Shown here piece by piece: positions 56,989 through 64,000 of a stretch of DNA of 64,000 nucleotides. This stretch comes from an uncultured Clostridia bacterium. GTDB taxonomy: Bacteria; Bacillota; Clostridia; Oscillospirales; Ruminococcaceae. The stretch's first letter is position 1. Every line of letters begins with the position of its first letter. A program made the position numbers and the translations under genes. Under the pieces are notes generated by a model. That model had not been told where the DNA came from, did no database searches, and saw only the letters and a program-made list of their open reading frames with translations. Where the stretch lies: the NCBI GenBank assembly GCA_945829235.1, contig CALZUA010000011.1, positions 28,640 to 92,639 on the forward strand, read 5' to 3'.

Positions 56989-58458
56989 ATGAACAGCATT
57001 TACTCGGATATTGCCAAAAGAACAGGCGGGAATATTTACCTCGGAGTTGTGGGACCCGTGCGCTCGGGAAAATCCACGTTTATCAGCCGTTTTATGAACG
57101 ACCTTGTTATCCCGAACATTCCCGATGAATACCGCCGCGAGCGCGCAAATGATGAGCTTCCGCAGTCCTCGGCAGGGAAGACGATTATGACAACCGAGCC
57201 GAAATTTGTACCCGAAGAAGCGGTTTCCATTCAAGTGGACGATGTGAAAATGAACGTGCGGCTGATTGACTGCGTTGGGTACATTGTCCCGAGCGCAATC
57301 GGTTATATCGAAAACGAAGCGCCGAGAATGGTTGTCACACCGTGGTTTGACGAAGAAATCCCGTTCAATATGGCGGCGGAAGTCGGCACGCGAAAGGTTA
57401 TCACCGACCACTCGACAATCGGTATCGTTATCACCACGGACGGCTCGATAACCGACATTCCGCGCGAGGAATACGAGCAGGCTGAAGAGCGGATTATCAC
57501 TGAACTGAACGAGATAAACAAGCCGTTTGTCGTGCTGTTAAACTGCGCTCAGCCCGACAGTCCCGAGAGCAAAAAGCTTGCCGGCGAGTTGTCCGAGAAG
57601 TATCAGAGCCGCGTTATCCCGCTGAACTGCGTTGATATGGACGAGGATAAAATCAAGGAAATTCTCGGCGAGGTGCTGTTGAAATTCCCCGTGCGCGAGG
57701 TTAAAATCAAGATGCCGCGCTGGATTTCCGCTCTCGACAAGGAACACTGGCTCAAGAAGGACGTTTTCTCGTGTATAAAAGCGGCGGCTGCCGAAATTCA
57801 CGGGATAAACGATATCAAAACCTGTGCGGAAAGCGTTTTGCAGTGCGATTACATCAAGCGTGCCGAGGCGACCGATATTGATTTGGGAACAGGCTCGGGT
57901 GTTGTTGACATAACGCTTGAAAACGAGCTGTTCTACAAAATTCTCGGCGAAGCGACAGGGCTTGAGCTGAACAGCGAGAACGACCTTATGCCGTGTATGA
58001 TTGAGCTTGCGAACATCAAGCGCAGATACGAGCGTGTGAAAAACGCGCTGGACGAGGTTGAGGCAACGGGCTATGGGATTGTGTTGCCGCAGATGGACGA
58101 ACTCACGCTGGAAGAGCCGCAGATTATCAAGCAGGGCGGGAAATACGGTGTGCGGCTGAAAGCGTCCGCGCCGTCAATCCATATGATGAGCGCGAATATT
58201 ACCACGGAAATAAACCCCATTGTCGGCAGTGAAAAGCAGTCCGAAGAACTTATCAGCTACCTTTTGAACGACTTTGAGGAGAACCCCACGAAAATCTGGG
58301 AGAGCAATATTTTCGGCAAATCGCTCTCGGATTTGGTGAACGAGGGCTTGCACAACAAGCTCAACCGAATGCCGCAGGACGCGCGAATGAAATTGCAGGA
58401 AACCATCGGCAGAATCATCAACGACGGTTGCGGCGGGCTTATTTGCATAATTCTCTGA
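56989..58458 (+). CDS. spoIVA: Stage IV sporulation protein A (coat morphogenetic ATPase)
   Basis: A 489-residue ATPase that polymerises on the outer forespore membrane and forms the basement layer of the spore coat. The N-terminal Walker A is VVGPVRSGKSTFISRFM (about residues 23-38), and the opening SDIAKRTGGNIYLGVVG is strongly conserved. The C-terminus ends in a short hydrophobic patch, GCGGLICIIL, as in the membrane-anchoring end of SpoIVA. I prefer the ATG at 56989 to the preceding TTG; GGAAAGGGG lies 10 bases upstream. A strong terminator follows. Confidence 0.96.
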   Translation: MNSIYSDIAKRTGGNIYLGVVGPVRSGKSTFISRFMNDLVIPNIPDEYRRERANDELPQSSAGKTIMTTEPKFVPEEAVSIQVDDVKMNVRLIDCVGYIVPSAIGYIENEAPRMVVTPWFDEEIPFNMAAEVGTRKVITDHSTIGIVITTDGSITDIPREEYEQAEERIITELNEINKPFVVLLNCAQPDSPESKKLAGELSEKYQSRVIPLNCVDMDEDKIKEILGEVLLKFPVREVKIKMPRWISALDKEHWLKKDVFSCIKAAAAEIHGINDIKTCAESVLQCDYIKRAEATDIDLGTGSGVVDITLENELFYKILGEATGLELNSENDLMPCMIELANIKRRYERVKNALDEVEATGYGIVLPQMDELTLEEPQIIKQGGKYGVRLKASAPSIHMMSANITTEINPIVGSEKQSEELISYLLNDFEENPTKIWESNIFGKSLSDLVNEGLHNKLNRMPQDARMKLQETIGRIINDGCGGLICIIL

Positions 58459-58473
58459 AAATGCGTGATTTAT

Positions 58474-58514
58474 GAGAACCGGCGGGAATTTTTGCCTGTC
58501 GGTTCTCTTTTTTT
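58474..58514 (+). terminator. Intrinsic terminator of sipL-spoIVA
   Basis: GAGAACCG...CGGTTCTC, then seven Ts, with a second small stem in the loop. Confidence 0.9.
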
Positions 58515-58525
58515 GAAAAAAGTAC

Positions 58526-58554
58526 TTGACAAAACATTTCGGTTGTGCTATAAT
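58526..58554 (+). promoter_or_regulatory. Sigma-A promoter of tRNA-Thr
   Basis: TTGACA, 17-bp spacer, TATAAT with upstream TG. Confidence 0.92.
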
Positions 58555-58568
58555 AGAAACGTTAAATT

Positions 58569-58644
58569 GCTGGTGTAGCTCAGTCGGTAGAGCAGCGCAT
58601 TCGTAATGCGCAGGTCGGGGGTTCGAGTCCGTTCACCAGCTCCA
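58569..58644 (+). tRNA. tRNA-Thr (CGU anticodon)
   Basis: Acceptor stem GCTGGTG/CACCAGC, D arm with GCTC/GAGC, anticodon stem GCGCA/TGCGC around the loop TTCGTAA (anticodon CGT), T arm GGGGG with TTCGAGT, and an encoded TCCA end. 76 nt. An integrase gene points at its 3' end, so its last bases probably serve as the element's attachment site. Confidence 0.97.
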
Positions 58645-58649
58645 GCGTA

Positions 58650-58692
58650 AAACCGCTTTGCAGAGCCTTTTGTGGCAAGCAAGGCGGTTTTT
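58650..58692 (+). terminator. Terminator after tRNA-Thr
   Basis: AACCGCTTTGC pairs with GCAAGGCGGTT (one G-U), followed by TTT. It begins 6 bases after the tRNA end. Confidence 0.8.
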
Positions 58693-58782
58693 GCTTTTCG
58701 GGGGAAATCGGCGATAGTGCGCTATTAGTGCGCCATTGTGAAAAATCACGGTTAAACAACGCTTAACAATACAACAAATAAA

Positions 58783-58805
58783 CCGCTCTCTTGGAGCGGC
58801 TTTTT
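58783..58805. terminator. Terminator of the integrase gene
   Basis: CCGCTC, 5-nt loop, GAGCGG; T-runs on both strands (CTTTTT on plus, TTTATTTG on minus), 90 bp beyond the integrase stop. Confidence 0.75.
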
Positions 58806-58895
58806 CTGTATTCGGCGCGGATTTTGGGCGCTTGCAGTTGCCCTCAAATTGAGGGGGGGACTTGCGGCGGGGTTTGGTGTTCGGAGCGGATTGTT

Positions 58896-60110
58896 TCACG
58901 CGTTCCGCCTTTGCAAAAGCTGTTCCAGACCGTCAACCGCCTCGCTGTCGGCTTGCTCGACAAGGTGCAGATACTTGTTTGTGGTTGTGAAATCGGCGTG
59001 CCCGAGCCGCTCCTGTACCGTTTTCAAGTCCGTTCCGTTGTATAACAGCAAGGTCGCCGAGGTATGCCGCAGACTGTGGAATTTGCGGTGCGGTATATAG
59101 TGCCGTTTCAGAAACTTGTCAAACTGCCGCGAGGGCGTTTGTGGGTGCATTATCGCGCCGTTCCATTGTGTGAAAACCCACTCTTCACCCGTCCAAGCTG
59201 TCCCGAGCCGCATTTCGTCCAGCAAATGCTGTTGAGCAAGCTGTTTGAGCAATTCAATGCAAGAGGCGTTCAGCGTGACGGTTCGCGCCTTGCCGCTTTT
59301 CGGGGCTTTGGTTTTCACGGGTTCGCCCTTTAGCTTATACGCCGAGCGGCTTATTGTCATTTTTCTTGTGTTGAAATTGATATCGGAGAATTTCAGCCCC
59401 ACAAGCTCCCCCTCGCGCGCTCCCGTGTATATAGCAAGCTGAATGAGTGCTTGAAACTGCAAATCCTCGTCTTTGAGGCATTGTAGAATGTACGCGGCTT
59501 GCTGTCGTGTGAAAATCTCGATTTCGGGGCGTGGCGCTTTCGGCAGCGTGAGCCGTTTCGCCTCGGCGGGATTTGTGGTTATATAGCCGAGTTTGGTTGC
59601 CAGCGTGAGCATAGATTGGAGAACCGCGAGTTTTCGGCGGATTGTAGACGGTGAGAGCTTTTCGCCGCTTTCATCGGGCGTGCCGTCCCGCTTTAGCTTT
59701 GGCATTTCGGCAAGCTGTTTTACAAACTGCTGGACGTGGACGGGTTTCAGCTCGTTCAGCTTGATATGACCGAGCGCCGGCAGGATTATTGTATCAATCA
59801 CCCGAGAATAAGCGCTAAAGCACACGGGGCTCAACGTTTCCTTGACTGCGGAGAGGTAAACAGGGGCAAAGTCCGCGAGTTTGAGGCTTGCCGCCGAGCC
59901 GACAAGACCGTTCTTGCATTTCTCCTCAAACTGCACCGCCTGCCTGTTCAACTCGCGCTCAATCTGCTTTGCCGTCAAGCCGCTCGCGGGCTTATAAGTC
60001 ATTGTGTACGGTTTCAGCCGTTCGCCGTTGCTGTCATAACCGCGGTAAACTCGGATTGTGTAGCTGATTATTTCGCCGTTCTTATTCTTTCGGGGGGTTA
60101 TTGTTGCCAT
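58896..60110 (-). CDS. int: Tyrosine recombinase (phage integrase)
   Basis: A 404-residue integrase. An N-terminal arm-type-site binding domain (residues 1-60) and a SAM-like core-binding domain (about 70-180) precede the catalytic domain: Arg in YTGAREGELVGLK (about residue 235), the H-x-x-R box in FHSLRHTSATLLL, His in RLGHADFTTTNKYLH and the nucleophilic Tyr in that same block. It inserts and excises the element at tRNA-Thr, toward which it is oriented. It overlaps the repressor gene by 29 bp, and the start follows AAAGGAG. Confidence 0.95.
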   Translation of the reverse strand: MATITPRKNKNGEIISYTIRVYRGYDSNGERLKPYTMTYKPASGLTAKQIERELNRQAVQFEEKCKNGLVGSAASLKLADFAPVYLSAVKETLSPVCFSAYSRVIDTIILPALGHIKLNELKPVHVQQFVKQLAEMPKLKRDGTPDESGEKLSPSTIRRKLAVLQSMLTLATKLGYITTNPAEAKRLTLPKAPRPEIEIFTRQQAAYILQCLKDEDLQFQALIQLAIYTGAREGELVGLKFSDINFNTRKMTISRSAYKLKGEPVKTKAPKSGKARTVTLNASCIELLKQLAQQHLLDEMRLGTAWTGEEWVFTQWNGAIMHPQTPSRQFDKFLKRHYIPHRKFHSLRHTSATLLLYNGTDLKTVQERLGHADFTTTNKYLHLVEQADSEAVDGLEQLLQRRNA

Positions 60111-61107
60111 TGTCGCCAGCTCCTTTCTGCTTTTTTAGTTTGAAATTCTCGTCATACTTTTCAAGGAAGGTTTGTAGTGCCTTAAATTCAAGTTGCGTAA
60201 CTTCATTGTTTTCAATATATAGTTCTGTAACTTGTTCTCCTGCTATGTCATGGGTGATGAATTCTTTGATTTTTTCAAGTTCATCAACCAACTTTTTCCT
60301 TATTCTTTGGCTTTTTATCTCAAATTCCGTAGAAAAATCAGCGTTCTCTTGAATGTCAATAATCAAAGTGTCTAACACCTTTGATAATTTGAAGTGTTCA
60401 AGGTCGGCATTGTCTTGATAGCACGATGAGCAATCGGCTTGTATGTTAACATATATCCCCAAATCATACTCTAAAAGTTCATCAAATTCCCTTGTAATCA
60501 AATTATAAATATATTCGCTGTCCATTTTTCTAAAACCGCTCCCGCAGTTCTGACAATCAATCGACTCATCGGGGTACTGTTTATTGTATCGTTTGCATTT
60601 TGGCTTTCCTAAACAGTCGCCGTTTAATATTAAGTTGTCAAAAAAATCATCGCTATTGATTAACGGGTCAATAACCTGCTCCCAATATCTCTTACTTATT
60701 GCAAGCCGCTCCAGCTCGGCAAGATGTTTTATAACATCTTTTAGCCGCTCGTTTTCTAACAGCAAGTTAATATTTAGACTGCTATTTTTTATTTCAATGA
60801 GATTTTCAACAGCATTTTCTGAAAGCCCCGTATATTCGCATACGGCTTTCAAATCAGCGTTCGCCGCCTTAATATCTGTTCGCCCGAGCAAGTAATCTGT
60901 TGAAACTCCATAAGCGTCCGCTATTTTCCCGAGCGTGTTTATATCGGGCGTGGTTTCTCCCGAGAGCCATTTCCCCACATTCTGCCTTGATACTCCAACA
61001 CGGTTCGCTACTTCCTGCTGTGTTTCGCCCATAATCAACGAACGAAATATGCTTGTGAAAGGGCTTTGAGCCTTGCAGGGTCTGCCATTTTTATTTTCGT
61101 TTGCCAT
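60082..61107 (-). CDS. Phage-type repressor (XRE-family HTH)
   Basis: A 341-residue protein with an XRE helix-turn-helix at about residues 25-75 (MGETQQEVANRVGVSRQNVGKWLSG and DAYGVSTDYLLG). The remaining 260 residues form a large, mostly helical domain with a Cys cluster (CLGKPKCKRYNKQ...CQNCGSG and CSSCYQ), which could bind metal; it lacks the LexA-type autocleavage domain. Its codons are more A/T-rich than the chromosome. It is divergently transcribed from the small genes to the right, over overlapping promoters with a palindromic operator. Confidence 0.85.
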   Translation of the reverse strand: MANENKNGRPCKAQSPFTSIFRSLIMGETQQEVANRVGVSRQNVGKWLSGETTPDINTLGKIADAYGVSTDYLLGRTDIKAANADLKAVCEYTGLSENAVENLIEIKNSSLNINLLLENERLKDVIKHLAELERLAISKRYWEQVIDPLINSDDFFDNLILNGDCLGKPKCKRYNKQYPDESIDCQNCGSGFRKMDSEYIYNLITREFDELLEYDLGIYVNIQADCSSCYQDNADLEHFKLSKVLDTLIIDIQENADFSTEFEIKSQRIRKKLVDELEKIKEFITHDIAGEQVTELYIENNEVTQLEFKALQTFLEKYDENFKLKKQKGAGDNGNNNPPKE

Positions 61108-61165
61108 AACAAAACACCGCCTTGTGCGCCTATATTTGCATTTTCTCTAAAATACGAAAAAATAC

Positions 61166-61194
61166 TTGCTTTTCTCTTTCTCTTATGCTATAAT
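61166..61194 (+). promoter_or_regulatory. Rightward promoter of the element
   Basis: TTGCTT, 17-bp spacer, TATAAT. It overlaps the leftward promoter at the -10 boxes. Confidence 0.7.
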
Positions 61195-61201
61195 AAGCAT
61201 A
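61184..61201. promoter_or_regulatory. Palindromic operator between the divergent promoters
   Basis: TATGCT, 6 bp, AGCATA: a perfect 6-bp inverted repeat centred on the two overlapping -10 regions, well placed for the repressor. Confidence 0.6.
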
Positions 61202-61224
61202 GCACAAAAAAGCGCATTTGTCAA
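61196..61224 (-). promoter_or_regulatory. Leftward promoter of the repressor-integrase operon
   Basis: Minus strand: TTGACA, 17-bp spacer, TATGCT. Confidence 0.75.
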
Positions 61225-61262
61225 GAGAAAAGAAAAAGATTTTTACAAGAGAGGTGATAAAT

Positions 61263-61442
61263 TTGGGAAAAATCAAGATAGACCTTGCCGAATTACCTAC
61301 GGAAGAGCGCGAGGTTATTGAGGCGCGCCGAGCTTATAAAAGGGCTTGGAACGCTGCCAACAAGGAGCGCGTCAAAGAGTACAACCGCCGCTTTTGGCTA
61401 AAAAAGGCTGCCGAACAGGCGCAGGCGAACAAACAGGCATAA
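61263..61442 (+). CDS. Small basic phage protein of unknown function
   Basis: A 59-residue protein, basic and helical (VIEARRAYKRAWNAANKERVKEYNRRFWLKKAAEQAQ). The likely start is TTG at 61263 after GAGGTG with 7-base spacing; earlier in-frame codons overlap the promoter. Similar short Arg/Lys-rich proteins are common early genes in Clostridia prophages. Function unknown. Confidence 0.7.
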   Translation: MGKIKIDLAELPTEEREVIEARRAYKRAWNAANKERVKEYNRRFWLKKAAEQAQANKQA

Positions 61443-61448
61443 AAAAGC

Positions 61449-61480
61449 GCCGTCTGACGTGTTGGCGCACATCAGACGGC
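61449..61480. repeat. Hairpin after the first early gene
   Basis: GCCGTCTGA and its complement TCAGACGGC around a 14-nt loop that can pair further (CGTG with CACA in part). No T-run; perhaps an attenuator or a processing signal. Confidence 0.6.
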
Positions 61481-61575
61481 AAGAGCAAACCCACAAACCA
61501 CAATTTACAGGTTAAAAGCTCCAACGGTATTATACCACATTTTTCGGAGCTTTTCAACCGGAAAGCGAGGATTTT

Positions 61576-61890
61576 TTGAAAACTTATTTCGACAGGCTCT
61601 GGGAGCTTATTCCCCGTGGGCGAGAAAACGCCCTTCCTATGAAGGACCTTGCAACAATACTGAATATCAGCGAGCGGGCTGTTCGCATTCTTGTTCAGAA
61701 AGCCCGCGAGCACGGCGAGCCGATTTGCTCCGAATGGGACGGCTCGGGCGGGTACTTTTATCCCGCCGATATGCAAGAGGCGCGTGATTACATACGAAAG
61801 CAAAGAGCGCGTATAAAGTCGGCACGAGCGGCTTTGCGCGGCGTAGAGAAATATTTGCAGTTTTTTGCAGTCGATGATATTGTAGAATAA
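61576..61890 (+). CDS. HTH-domain phage protein
   Basis: A 104-residue protein. The first 60 residues look like a winged helix-turn-helix (MKDLATILNISERAVRILVQKAREHG), followed by a turn with WDGSGGYFYPADM and a basic helical tail. It resembles HTH proteins near the replication genes of Clostridia phages, perhaps a regulator of replication. The start is TTG at 61576 after GCGAGG; no ATG fits. Function unproven. Confidence 0.75.
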   Translation: MKTYFDRLWELIPRGRENALPMKDLATILNISERAVRILVQKAREHGEPICSEWDGSGGYFYPADMQEARDYIRKQRARIKSARAALRGVEKYLQFFAVDDIVE

Positions 61891-61912
61891 TATTGAAAGG
61901 AGTGACGGAAAA

Positions 61913-62155
61913 ATGAATGATACGTTACATATTCCGCGAATGGAAACAATCAAGAAAACCGCCGAGCTTTTCGGATTGCCGGTGCATTTCGTGCGGAGCA
62001 AGGTTTCAAGCGGCGAGGTGGTTGCGGTTCGCGCGGGAAAGCGTTTTCTCGTCAACGTTGACAAGTTCGCCGAGTACCTCAACAGCTCAACCGTTCAGCC
62101 GAGCGGTGCGCCCGAGCCGAACAAAACCGCTCGCCTCGAACCGATAGGACGGTAA
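61913..62155 (+). CDS. Excisionase-like HTH (MerR-type) protein
   Basis: An 80-residue protein with a MerR/excisionase-type HTH at about residues 10-55: ETIKKTAELFGLPVHFVRSKVSSGEVVAVRAGKRFLVNVDKFAEYL. Small proteins of this form either direct excision (Xis) or regulate DNA-binding sites. The start follows AAAGGAG with 9-base spacing and it ends 3 bp before the replication gene, so the two are one operon. Confidence 0.85.
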   Translation: MNDTLHIPRMETIKKTAELFGLPVHFVRSKVSSGEVVAVRAGKRFLVNVDKFAEYLNSSTVQPSGAPEPNKTARLEPIGR

Positions 62156-62158
62156 GAA

Positions 62159-63079
62159 ATGCCAAGCACAAACGGATTTGTTAAACTAAACCGCTCCATT
62201 ATGAATTGCGAATGGTACGGCGATATAAAAGCGCGCGGGCTGTTCGTGCACTTGCTGTTGTTGGCTTGCTGGGAAGATAAGCTCGGAGCGGATATTGCCC
62301 GCGGACAGCTCCGAACAACTCTCCGCGAGCTTTCGGAGAACAGTGGGCTTTCAATCAAGGAAACGAGAACGGCGCTGGAGCGGCTAAAAGCAAGCGGCGA
62401 AATAACCGTTTGTTCACAGTCGCATTCAACCATTATCACAATTTTAAATTATGATGAAAGCCCGAAAACAAGCGCCGAGCAACCAAAGGGCACAACTTCG
62501 GGCACAAGAAAGGGCACAACTTCGGGCACAAGAAAGGGCACAACTTCGGGCACAACAAAGGGCACAACATTTTCTCTTGAAAATGGCTCTACAATGCCGA
62601 ATATTGAGGGCGAGCGGTCGGAGAGGGGCACAACAAAGGGCACAACTTCAGGCACAATAAAGGGCACAACTTCGGGCAAACCTACATTATTAAATAAAGA
62701 AGATATAAGAAGAGTAGAAGAAGCAGAAGAAGGCGGCACGGCTGTTTCCGATATTCTCAAAGAGGCTGTTTTTGAATACAACGAGAATTGCAAAAGCCTC
62801 GAACCGTTCACCGCAGAGCTTAATTATTATCAAGCACGGTTTGTCGTTGAGGCACACAAGGCTTTGCACGGTATCAGCTTTGCAGAGTATTTCAAGCGCG
62901 TTGAAGCGTCTGATTTTCTCACGGGTAAGGGTGCGAAAAATTTCAAGGCTGATTTTAACTGGCTTATTCGCCCCGAGAACGTTTCAAAGGTGCTTTCGGG
63001 GAAGTATGACAAGAGTTACAGCGGCACGCAGCCCGAAAAGCCCGTGAAAAAGAATTACCGCGCGCCGCTTTTTGAATGA
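62159..63079 (+). CDS. Phage replication protein with Gly/Thr repeat linker
   Basis: A 306-residue protein in three parts. Residues 1-100 are a winged-helix domain of replisome organisers (NGFVKLNRSIMNCEWYGDIKARG...LSIKETRTALERLKASGEI). Residues about 108-185 are a linker with eight or so KGTTSGT units. The C-terminal domain (200-306) resembles the helicase-loader-binding part of DnaD/phage replication proteins (FAEYFKRVEASDFLTGKG...FNWLIRPENVSKVLSG). It should open the origin and recruit the DnaC-like loader encoded next. No separate ribosome binding site was picked; AGGACGG lies just upstream. Confidence 0.85.
   Translation: MPSTNGFVKLNRSIMNCEWYGDIKARGLFVHLLLLACWEDKLGADIARGQLRTTLRELSENSGLSIKETRTALERLKASGEITVCSQSHSTIITILNYDESPKTSAEQPKGTTSGTRKGTTSGTRKGTTSGTTKGTTFSLENGSTMPNIEGERSERGTTKGTTSGTIKGTTSGKPTLLNKEDIRRVEEAEEGGTAVSDILKEAVFEYNENCKSLEPFTAELNYYQARFVVEAHKALHGISFAEYFKRVEASDFLTGKGAKNFKADFNWLIRPENVSKVLSGKYDKSYSGTQPEKPVKKNYRAPLFE
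62486..62680. repeat. Coding repeat AAGGGCACAACTTCGGGCACA
   Basis: A unit of about 24 bp is repeated three to four times almost exactly (near 62487, 62511, 62535) and in looser form near 62556, 62634 and 62658. It encodes the KGTTSGT linker and keeps the frame. Confidence 0.85.
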
Positions 63080-63092
63080 GAGGAGATTTTGT

Positions 63093-63929
63093 ATGTTTGA
63101 CAAAATTGTTCGGGATTTAGCCGAAAAAGCGCAGGAAAACAGCGTTACGGCAAACAACGAGTACATAGGCAAGGACGGCTTGCGCTATTGTGGAGTGTGC
63201 CACAAGCCGAAAGAGCAGTTTCTCGGAGTAAGCTTGTATTTCCCCGATGGGAAAGTGCCCTCGGAGTGCGACTGCGATAAAGCCGCTCGGCTGAAAATGG
63301 AAGAGGAAACAAAGCTCCGCAAAGCACAAGAGCACCTCGCCGAACTGCAACGGCATTGTTTTACCGATACCGCATACAGTCGGCACACCTTCGGGCAAGA
63401 TAAGGGCTACAACCCCGAGGCACGAAAAGTTGCCGAGTGGTACGTTGACACCTTCGAGGAACGCTGCCAAAAATGCGAGGGCTTGCTGTTTATGGGCGAC
63501 ACGGGTACGGGGAAAACCTTTTTCGCCTGCTGTATAGCAAATGCGCTGTTGAGAAAAGGCGTTGCGCCGTGGGTTACCGCTGTTCAGCCGCTCCTTCGGG
63601 ATTTGGGCGACTTTAACAGGTCGAGCGCGGCTTTGCGGGAAATTCAGAGCACACAGCTGCTTGTTCTCGATGATTTCGGGACAAATCAGAGCGGCGCGCG
63701 AAATCTCGATTTGCTTTTTGAGGCAATAGACACGCGCGAGCGCTCGGGTTTGCCGCTGATTATCACAACAAACCTCTCGCCCGCTGATTTTAACAACCCG
63801 CCGAGCATTGAGCTTAAACGCATTTACAGCCGTATCAAGAAAATGTGTTTGTGCTGTGAGAAAAGCCCCGTTATTATGGACGGCGAGGATATACGCGAGC
63901 TTGCGGCAAGAACAGCACACAAGTCATAA
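63093..63929 (+). CDS. DnaC-like helicase loader ATPase
   Basis: A 278-residue AAA+ protein. The N-terminal part has a Cys-based zinc-binding element (CGVCHKPKEQ...SECDCDKAA, residues 33-68); the ATPase core carries Walker A LLFMGDTGTGKTFFACCIA (about 134-152) and Walker B QLLVLDDFGTNQSG. It belongs to the DnaC/DnaI/IstB-like group and would load the replicative helicase with the upstream replication protein. The start is the ATG at 63093 after GAGGAG with 8-base spacing; an in-frame ATG seven codons upstream overlaps the previous gene. Confidence 0.93.
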   Translation: MFDKIVRDLAEKAQENSVTANNEYIGKDGLRYCGVCHKPKEQFLGVSLYFPDGKVPSECDCDKAARLKMEEETKLRKAQEHLAELQRHCFTDTAYSRHTFGQDKGYNPEARKVAEWYVDTFEERCQKCEGLLFMGDTGTGKTFFACCIANALLRKGVAPWVTAVQPLLRDLGDFNRSSAALREIQSTQLLVLDDFGTNQSGARNLDLLFEAIDTRERSGLPLIITTNLSPADFNNPPSIELKRIYSRIKKMCLCCEKSPVIMDGEDIRELAARTAHKS

Positions 63930-63959
63930 GCTAGAAAATTTCCCGAAAGGAGCGCCGAA

Positions 63960-64000
63960 TTGACAAACGAGCAACTCGCGGAGTTTATTCAAGTGGGCGG
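63960..64000 (+). CDS. Start of a phage gene cut by the window edge
   Basis: Thirteen codons from a TTG start (MTNEQLAEFIQVG), 8 bases after AAAGGAG. The opening resembles sigma-factor-like proteins found after the DnaC genes of Clostridia prophages, but it is too short to call. Confidence 0.55.
   Translation, partial: MTNEQLAEFIQVG

Larger units (their letters stand above)
58621..64000. mobile_element. Left part of an integrative element (prophage-like) in tRNA-Thr
   Basis: From the tRNA 3' end onward the gene content changes: integrase, phage-type repressor with divergent promoters, small basic and HTH proteins, a replication protein with a repeat linker and a DnaC-like loader. The likely attachment core is in the T arm and acceptor end (about 58621-58644). 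The right end and the second core copy are outside the window. No capsid, relaxase or conjugation gene is visible, so prophage and ICE remain open; the DnaD/DnaC-type module favours a phage or phage satellite. Confidence 0.8.

Overview
The window looks like a chromosomal segment of a spore-forming, moderately high-GC member of the Clostridia, most likely an Oscillospiraceae/Ruminococcaceae-type gut Firmicute. The basis is the spore-coat pair sipL-spoIVA, the dgt-dnaG-rpoD macromolecular synthesis operon, the tepA-(small gene)-uppP-ftsK order, an IreB-family protein, DUF1540 and TIGR03905 proteins, strong AGGAGG-type ribosome binding sites and many sigma-A promoters (TTGACA, 17 bp, TATAAT). It is chromosome until about 58.6 kb; the last 5.4 kb is the left end of an integrated element.

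Layout. 1-6.1 kb (minus strand): a polyamine operon read speD, speA, speE, membrane protein, carboxynorspermidine synthase, Cys-rich protein, nspC (cut by the edge). 6.2-10.3 kb (plus): a structured leader before a PHP phosphoesterase, malic enzyme, then a one-carbon operon (TSCPD protein, metF, MetH-activation-domain protein). 10.4-15.4 kb: mixed small operons (TIGR04086 membrane protein, D-lactate dehydrogenase, DMT transporter, YegP-like protein, tRNA-Leu, SGNH lipoprotein, a domain with a histone-like tail). 15.7-23.8 kb (plus): phosphosugar mutase, rpmE, YigZ, dgt, dnaG and two consecutive primary-type sigma factors. 23.9-34.5 kb: chemoreceptor, orphan carB, a stand-alone hairpin RNA, a DivIVA protein, a fumarase/tartrate dehydratase beta subunit, a SigH-like factor and a zinc-ribbon protein preceded by a tRNA-like structure. 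34.6-47.8 kb: surface and transport genes (Ser-rich lipoproteins, LRR protein, SPFH + ribbon-helix-helix pair, FAD/Rieske oxidoreductase, Amt-PII fusion, Na+/alanine symporter bracketed by two different tandem-repeat arrays, YpsA-like protein). 47.8-55.2 kb (minus): tepA, small protein, uppP, ftsK, B12-binding radical SAM protein, DUF2344 protein. 55.4-58.5 kb (plus): sipL-spoIVA with a sigma-E-like promoter. 58.57 kb: tRNA-Thr(CGT), into whose 3' end an integrative element (integrase, repressor, replication proteins) is inserted; it runs past the right edge.

How it works together. The polyamine operon holds both the S-adenosylmethionine (SpeD/SpeE) and the carboxyspermidine (CASDH/CASDC) aminopropylation routes. 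metF and the activation-domain protein point to cobalamin-dependent methionine synthesis. The tepA-ftsK block and sipL-spoIVA are typical of endospore formers.

Unusual content lies mostly between genes: long rod-like RNA leaders at 6.2 and 42.4 kb and a free hairpin RNA at 29.5 kb; two hairpins that bury a ribosome binding site (10.8 and 44.9 kb); two copies of a MITE-like palindromic element (32.6 and 34.7 kb); a tRNA-like structure without an anticodon loop (34.1 kb); a 40-bp array of terminator-like hairpins and an exact 20-bp-period array on either side of the alanine symporter; and decayed partial copies of a gene's own 3' end just after its stop codon at up to four places. No CRISPR array, defence island or obviously new enzyme system was seen. 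Promoter, terminator and RNA calls were made by eye, without folding or database software.
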